In this document: in pieces, positions 57,135 through 64,000 of the stretch | How the letters are laid out: the number at the start of each line of letters is the position of its first letter | How positions within the stretch are numbered: the first letter of the stretch is position 1 | Origin: Przewalskia tangutica | Taxonomy: Eukaryota; Streptophyta; Magnoliopsida; Solanales; Solanaceae | Length of the DNA: 64,000 bases | NCBI GenBank assembly: GCA_029844215.1 | Contig: CM056728.1 | Coordinates: 59,931,789-59,995,788, forward strand | Reading direction: 5' to 3' | Made by a program: the position numbers and the translations under genes | Notes under the pieces: model-generated | Databases searched by the model: none | What the model was told of the DNA's origin: nothing | What the model saw: only the letters and a program-made list of their open reading frames with translations

Positions 57135-60100
57135 TGTTATACCAGATTTCCAGTATACGTGAGAGCGCACGATAAATTTTTTTGCCTTAAGAATTGGCTT
57201 TGGTTCGAAATTTGGGCACAAGTGCCGAATAGAGTCGTTTTATGACGAAAACTTTACACAGCTTAAGTTGGGAAAAATACCGCTATTTCATTTAGTATTT
57301 TTTCGGATTTTTACGAGCGACCGAACAATTTGGATTAACGGAGGTGACACTTGTCACCTCGTTGGACAAAGAGGAGGCTTGGCCTTGGCCGATTGGTTCA
57401 TGGTTTTGTGCCTTGTTTGTGGCTTGTTTTGTGCCATGTTTGTGGAGTAGGGTTAGGGTGCACTTGGCTTGATCTTGGCCTTACACTTGCTATACACTTG
57501 GAAGGATCTCGCCATCGTTGGCTTTTGGTTTTGCTATAAATACCCTCTCTTTGAAGACTTCATTCATCCAAAATCTTCCAAGTCTTGGAAACCCCCTCCT
57601 CCTCTTGTTGACTCTCGCCCAAGAGCCCTCTCCCCTTAAAGTTTGGCTTTGGCCGAGGCCACCCTCCCCTCATGGTGCCTTGGCGTGGGTACCCCTAGCC
57701 TAGTTGTTTTCGTATAATACCCTTTGTGGTATAGAAATACTCTCCTAATATTGTTATAATGTCCAAATACCTCGCCCAAATACCTTGTAGTATTCCCAAG
57801 GTTACACTTATACAAAGCCCGTAAAATACGATTATACTTCCTTTAGCCACAAAAACGAAACCCTAAGGAAATCTTCACCCGTTGTTGAAGTTGTAAGTAG
57901 AAGTTGGTTAGAACTTCTAAGGGTTGTTTGAGCGCCGAGTAGAGCTAAGCGTTGCTCAGATCGACTTTATACTTGGATAATTTTGGGCTTATCGAGGTAA
58001 ACACTCATCGTTCTTCTATTGTAATTGGAAATTACATGTTTGAATATATAGTTGAAGTATACTATATATAGAACTATACTTAGTATTGTGACAATGTCTT
58101 TTGACTTAAGCTCAAGAATTAAGAATCGAATCGAATCAGTAATTACATAGATCAGACATGAGACTTGTAGTATTACTGTAGTAGAATTGTACACGCCAGG
58201 TTAGGCGTAAACCCCCGGTTGGCTTGGGTAGCCTACCGATAGAGAAGGAGATTTGCGCTGGCATGTGAGCGCCAATTTTCAGTAGATTATGGAACGTTGA
58301 GATCTAGATGTTAATAAGCGCGCGTGGCCTTATAGGTCAAGTACTACGTGGAGTGATCCACTTGGCTTAAAGAGTAGCCATGGTTTGAGGTACTGAGCGT
58401 TTGCTATTAGTCGACAATCGCCGCGAGGTATGTGAACCTCTTCCTATCTCTTCTAGCATGATATGTGTGAACTATGTAGTACGGTAGACGCATACGTGTT
58501 AATCGTGTTTGATTGTTCTTAAAACATAAAGTGTTATAACGCTTTATGGGAAGTCGTTATAACACTTTATGTAGGTAAGAAAATTCTTTGTGGTTTTAAA
58601 AAGGTAATCGATGTGAATTATAATCGCTAGTTATAATAAAGAACTTGATGTATTTCAAAAGATTTATAAATCGTTTTGGAAGGAGAGTAACACTTGGTTT
58701 TAAAGGTTTTAAAAAGAGTTATACTAGCTTTATGGGAGTTAGGTATAATGTCTTAAGAGAGGTAAAGAAAATGGTTTATCGATGTTAGAAGTTAAGAGAC
58801 TTGATCTTATAAGATAAGAGACTTAACTTATTTGTTTTAATGTGAATGTTTGTGTGAAACCTCATTCGTGAGTAATGAGTACTTGGTTTTATTTAAAGGG
58901 ATAATGTTTTACCGATTTGAAATCGTAATATGTATCGATGCACCACCGCAGCGTTAATAAAGGAAAATGTATTGAAAAATGATGAATTGTATTAAAACCA
59001 GAGAAACCTCCATCCGCATAGAAACTAAGATGAGACAAAATGATATACATTTTCTAGATCATGGTCTGTGTAATGAGAATGTTGTAAAGAAGAATAACCT
59101 ACTCACGTGAGACATATATTACTCAATTGTTCTAAAAGGAATCAAGTGATTAAGTTTGGGAACTATGAAACCATTTGAAAATGAGAAGCTTGAGTAATCA
59201 AACTAGGCAAACCGAACTTAGGAAAAGAATGTTGTTACTTGATTTTTAAAAGGGAATGTGGGTTGGTCATTCTAATACTACGTATCGGGTGACTTTTATA
59301 AGTAATGGATCTCTTTTAAAAGAATTTAACGATGTAGTACTTTGGGGTTAAAACCCGACTTTGGCATAAAATGAAAGTACTTTGAGTTGCGTGAAACTCA
59401 CTGTGCTTGTTGTTGTGAAACTCGCCTGTGCTTGTTGTTGTGAAACTTGCCTATGCTTGTGATGATAGCCTTCACGTGCAAGTGTGGTATTTCGTGTTAC
59501 CGCGTCTCTCGATAGAGTAGGTTGACTTGTTGATAACTTACTTGGACGTCGGGCGGTGATGGAGAATTCCACGTATGTTTCCATTTTGATTATCGCTCTT
59601 GTTGATATCACACGGACATGTCTACACCGACGCAGATTCCGGGTACGCGCCACGCCGTTGATTACCCGATAGATGGTTATTACCGCAACATGGACGTGTC
59701 TACACCGACGCAAGATTCCGGCACGTGGCTACGCGTGGTTGACCACCCAAAGATATCATTATTGAGGTTACATACGGGCACGTCTACACCGACGCAAAGA
59801 TTCCGGTACGTGGCCACGGCCTTGTTATTATTGTTGCATCACGGACATGTCTACACCGAGGCGATTCCGGGGCACGCGCCACGATGCGAACATGATGGAT
59901 GTTATGGGCGTGAGACCCATAGTTATATTTGAGTGGTGACTTTGGCGCGTGAGTCCCCGACTGATCGCTTTTTATGTCATGCATCAGATTTTGGTTATCA
60001 TACACGCCTCGCTTTTTAAGCTATTATGATTTCATTTACTGATTTGACGCTTCACATACTTGTACTGTTATCGACCTCGCCTTCTAGTGCGCTCATGCCG

Positions 60101-60472
60101 CAGTAGAGGTACATCGGCCGTGGATCCTCGCCTAGGATCTCGGCCATTGCTTGGGAAGCTCCGCTTCTCCGAGGCTTATCTTTGTATGTGTTCCTCGAGT
60201 CAGAGGTTCTGTACATTCGTGGTATGGCGGCCCCGTCCCCGTCATAGTCGTTGTAAATCTTAGAGGTGCAGAGAATCTGGCAAGTGTGGTTGTAAAAGGA
60301 TTAAACTGTCGTTTTATGATATACCAAGGCAAATCGCTTTGGTTGGCTGCTTATTTATTATATCACTTGTTTCATGATTCATGTTTTATTTTCCGCTGGT
60401 TTTCTCTGATGTTGTATCACTAGGGTGCCCGGGGTAAGGCACCAGTAACGGGCCCGGGTTCGGGGCGTTACA
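57135..60472 (+). mobile_element. R7 (family C) 3' LTR
   Basis: This complete LTR of 3338 bases ends GGGGCGTTACA. CAAAC at 60473-60477 matches 51909-51913, giving a perfect target duplication. The TATA-like box is at 57534-57542, the inverted-repeat block at about 58931-59075 and subrepeats at about 59610-59880. Confidence 0.93.
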
Positions 60473-61080
60473 CAAACTTGGTCATCTTACTAGCCTCACA
60501 TTCCTTTAAGGCCATTCCCGGCCTTCACGATCCGATTCTGGTCGAACGCATCCACGAACTCGTACAACGGTTACCTAAACTTGGGCCTTGCACCCTCGTG
60601 ACCCCATCACCTAGCGGGACTACCTCAAATTTACCTCACTTCATTCCGGGCTGCGGGTTGACCCGCAATCTGGCCTCAACCCGACCCATTATCACGCCAA
60701 ACTCTCTCGTTCCCCGATCTGGAACAATCTTACTAATTCACGTTATGGAAGCTACCACTTCTATCTCAAACTACCCATGGAATTATCACACAAATACTCC
60801 ACGTATACTATGCACTCCGACAAAGATTAACCGTAAAGTCTTTTACTCAAGACGGCCTTATATCTAAGATCTCAACTGTTATCAAAATTCTAAGGCTCAA
60901 AATTTTCTCCCCAGACTTACCCTTTTCACTAACCAGGCTTCTAAATCACACTTTAACACAAAGCTATCCGAACATAACACTTAACACATCATCATATCAT
61001 CAATACATACTAGTCTCTAGAGGGTTAAGAATATACCTGAAAATCAAATAGGCGGTTCAAAGGACCGCTAAAACTGGGAA
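60473..61080 (-). mobile_element. R5 internal region, segment 2: non-coding part with the conserved block
   Basis: The sequence resumes after R7 with ttggtcatc, as in uninterrupted R2 near 20800. The conserved block is at about 60500-60740. A 129-codon plus-strand frame (60478-60867) runs antisense to the element across the block. It is not kept open in R2, R3 or R1, so I do not call it a gene. Confidence 0.8.
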
Positions 61081-61089
61081 CTTCCACCG

Positions 61090-62316
61090 CGACCTCTGTC
61101 GTGGCCTGCCGGTGTATGAACATCCTACCTAGCTATGGAAGGTGAAGAACCCGCAACTGATCCCGTAGTCTGTGCTATCCCACCGCCACTCTGCCTGGAC
61201 AATCTCGCTAAATGGCCTGGTCGCAAGCATAACAAGTCGAAATAGTACGACACTCCCAAGATGGCGTCTACCACATCGACCACACCGAGGTAGGGGTGGC
61301 TCCATCTGGCTAATACCCTCCTCCCGAACTCAAGCCTCGAGCTCGACCGCTTCCTCGAACATCCCGAACGCCCCGATCGTGGAGGACCACTCAGATCGGG
61401 CGGAGGCGCATAATCGCTGCCACTGAGGCGGTCCGCCTCGAAAGTTACCAAAGGTCCTCGCTGCCCCGCCCTCTTACGCTGATCTCGGTCCCTACGTCGG
61501 TCTCTACGCTCTCAATCCTCGCATAAGCTCAGATACGGGCAATGTCCATGCCCTACAAGAGCTACTGCATAACTCTCGCTAGATAATCGTCAAGTCTGTG
61601 ACATATCGGTGCACTCTATCCTCCATGTCTTCCACTAAAGCGGACATAACGAGGCAACGAGTCAAACTCTATATCAGATTCCAACCGTCCGCCTGCTCGC
61701 TCAACATCATAAATCTATCCGCTCGAGCTCTCCTCATCCGCGAGGGCGAAGTGTGTAAGAAATGCCTCGAGAACTCGTCTCAACCACCGGAGGCGCATGC
61801 TCCCGGGATAGTTCCCATGAATCAAACCACGATCGCAAAGATCACGCACGATGCGAACCTAAGACCACCGACTCGGTCCATCAAGCCTTGATCACTCTCA
61901 TGATCCAGAATCGCCGGATAAACTCCTCGCGATCATCCTCGTGCCTCGACCCATAGAACTCAAAGTGGTCCGCAACTCGTAAAGTCCCAAGTCTCAAACT
62001 ATCGGATCTAGGGAGAACCATCGTACTACCGAACCTCCGACTCGCTCGTCCTCATTCCTAGCCACAAGCCTAGCTAGTAATCGGGCCATCTCCTTGTAAC
62101 CCATATCCTCCGCCCTCGGCCGTGGAATCGAGACTCGGTATCGTGGTCTCGCAGCCATCGCTGCCGCTCTAAACTCCCTCAGGGCTAGGCGCAGAACTCC
62201 CATCCAAGTACCACCTTAGGTAAAGATCGTGCTCTCGCTCGTAACCTCTCGTGTTTCTACTCGCAGCCTCCTCTCGCCGCTTGCCCTTCGGGCTCTGGTT
62301 GCTTGCGTAGAGGCAT
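61090..62316 (-). pseudogene. R5 gag remnant
   Basis: The minus-strand ATG at 62316 (ATGCCTCTACG context) marks the start. N-terminal sequence is at 61994-62203 (LREFRAAAMAARPRYR and onward). The core corresponds to 61590-61760 by nucleotide match to R2. The zinc knuckle is at about 61200-61260, where CYAC is followed by a shortened spacer and a frame change before RDC-like sequence. It is heavily frameshifted. No pol motif follows toward 60473 or in 51535-51913, so R5 is gag-only. Confidence 0.75.
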
Positions 62317-62503
62317 AATCGTACAAAAGAATACGCTGAGGAAGTCCAACTTACAACACGGCTCTAAGGCACGATCTCGAGTAAGAAGAATGGAAACCAA
62401 TCCTAAATATCTCGTAGCCTCGACGATTATAGATGTGGTGCACAACACACCGATAATCAAGACTCTACTAGACACGGTCGTAGACACTTTCCGAGGATTA
62501 ATC

Positions 62504-62514
62504 GCTCGATACCA
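62504..62514 (-). promoter_or_regulatory. R5 primer-binding site, one base short
   Basis: The minus strand reads TGGTATCGAGC beside the LTR edge at 62518. Confidence 0.8.
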
Positions 62515-62517
62515 CTT

Positions 62518-64000
62518 TGTCACGACCCGACCTGCCCACGATCGTGCCTTACCCCGGCACCCTAGTGATAATACATCGAGAAAACCAATGGAAATAAAAA
62601 CTCAAAGACATGAAACAATGAGATATAAGAAAACAAAGCTAACCAAAGCGGCCACCTTTCTCAGATATAAACATAAAACCCAACAGCTTATATCCTTTTA
62701 CGGACCTTGCCCACAATAAGATTACATACCTCTAAGATGTAACCACAACTATGACGACAGGTTCTCGCCATACCCCTGAATGTACAAGTACCTACAATGA
62801 CAGGGGACTATACCAAAGATAAGCCTCCGAAGAAACGGAGCTTCCCAAAACGCTGAACTGTGATTCTAGGAGCGAGGATCAACCACCGGTGTACCTCTAC
62901 CGCGCAGATGAACGCACTTCAAGGAGGTCAAGACAGTACCAAGTATGTGAAACCGAAAATATCAGAATGAAATCATAATTGTCTATATAAAGTAGGAGAC
63001 ATGTATGATAACCAAACTACAGTACAACATATAAGTAGTCATGTCAAGTCAGGGACTCACGCCCTCAAAGTCATCACTTATGCCCGTGGAATTCCTTCCT
63101 CACTGCCGGCAGTCCATGACATAAATCATACTCATGTGATGCGCCCGTGACATCCTACCTCACTGTCGGCGTACACATATGCAATACATATATATACCTC
63201 CTGCCCGTGGAATCCTCCGTCACTGCCGGCAGCCGTAGGTGTAACATATAACCATGTGACCCGCCAGTGGCATCCTACCTCACCGCTTCTACAGACACAT
63301 ATACAATACATATATATATATATATATATAATACGCGCCGCATGTCCCGAATCCTCATCTGTAACACGGCCATAACGTGCTCGCATCCTTCATCGCAGCG
63401 CAGTCTTCACGGGAGCTAGCCCATGGAATAATGATCGATATACCATGCCCCTAATCCTCATCGGTGTAGACATGTGTCTTCACGGGGAGCTAGCCCATGG
63501 AATAATAGTAATGGTCACATGCCCCTAATCCTCATCGGTGTAGGCATACGCCCATGTGACAAGAATAATATACGGAGTTTAACCCACGCATGACCGCACG
63601 CCGGAATCCTCATCGGTGTAGACATGTCCATGTGATAATAACAATGGAAGCATACCGCGGAATCCTCCGTCACCGCTTCGGACATCCAATGAAACGACGC
63701 ATCTAACCCGCATCTCGTCGCGTGCCCAAGATCCTCATCGGTATAAGCATGGCCAAGATCAAACAAAATGGAAGCATACCCGTGGAATCCTCTGTCACTG
63801 CCGGTACGTCCAACAAACTCACAACAAGTCAGCCGGCCCTCCAACCGAGAGACGCGGTAACATAGTAATACCACCGAAGGCTATAACAACTAGCATAGGC
63901 AAATTTAACATACTCTTAGACTTCCATTTTATGACAACAATCCGGGTTTTAACCCTAAAGTACTACGTACATTAATCTTTTCAAAAAGATCTCTTTTTAC
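62518..64000 (-). mobile_element. R5 (family B) 5' LTR, truncated by window end
   Basis: It begins tgtcacgacccgacctgccc and is collinear with 37400-38744 followed by 49227-49340. At 63862-63866 it holds the single, unoccupied ATAGT that R6 duplicated in the partner LTR. It includes a subrepeat zone (about 63175-63800) and a TA run (63309-63332). Confidence 0.92.

Noticed and set aside
60478..60867. 129-codon plus-strand frame antisense to R5
   Set aside because: It crosses the conserved block but is interrupted in R1, R2 and R3. Kept only as part of the block finding.

Overview
The window is plant repeat DNA. I see no host gene, tRNA, rRNA or CRISPR array. Everything recognisable is LTR retrotransposon sequence of the Ty3/gypsy class. 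The only element with a near-complete pol region ends in a chromodomain-like stretch, which places it among chromoviruses and most likely in the Tekay/Del branch. LTRs of 2.7-4.3 kb, an initiator-Met tRNA primer site, 5-bp target duplications and deep nesting point to the heterochromatin of a large eudicot genome. An asterid such as a Solanaceae species is my guess, but nothing here proves it.

Left block (1-28431). R1 is a minus-strand element of family A with LTRs of about 4 kb. Its left LTR was hit by R0, a plus-strand family B LTR that runs off the window start. Its right LTR was split by R2 (6598-26846, minus, family B). The left LTR of R2 was in turn split by R3 (7061-17468, minus, family C). 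R3 has a perfect ATGAA target duplication, and R2 has an imperfect one (gtctt/gtcat). R1 itself lies in an old pol relic (28432-29700, minus).

Right block (30926-64000). A family B LTR fragment (30926-31603) was hit by R4 (plus, family A). The right LTR of R4 was hit by R5 (minus, family B), which spans 37400 to beyond the window end. R5 carries two later insertions: R6 (38745-49221, plus, family D, duplication ATAGT) in its left LTR, and R7 (51914-60472, plus, family C, duplication CAAAC) in its internal region. The unoccupied R6 site is visible in the other R5 LTR at 63862-63866.

Coding capacity. Only R6 carries gag, protease, RT, RNase H, integrase and chromodomain remnants, all broken by stops and frameshifts. 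R2 and R3 keep gag plus a C-terminal integrase fragment. R5 and R7 keep gag only. R1 and R4 have 1.25-1.43 kb internal regions with no recognisable gene. These would have depended on proteins from an autonomous relative such as R6. All seven share an inverted repeat just upstream of the polypurine tract. The six pol-poor elements also share an internal block that R6 lacks.

Caution on sequence quality. Paired LTRs match closely over AT-rich kilobases but differ by dense small indels in GC-rich parts. CAG or CTG often appears as CG, including in five of the seven primer-binding sites. Some of the apparent gene breakage may therefore be consensus error rather than biology.
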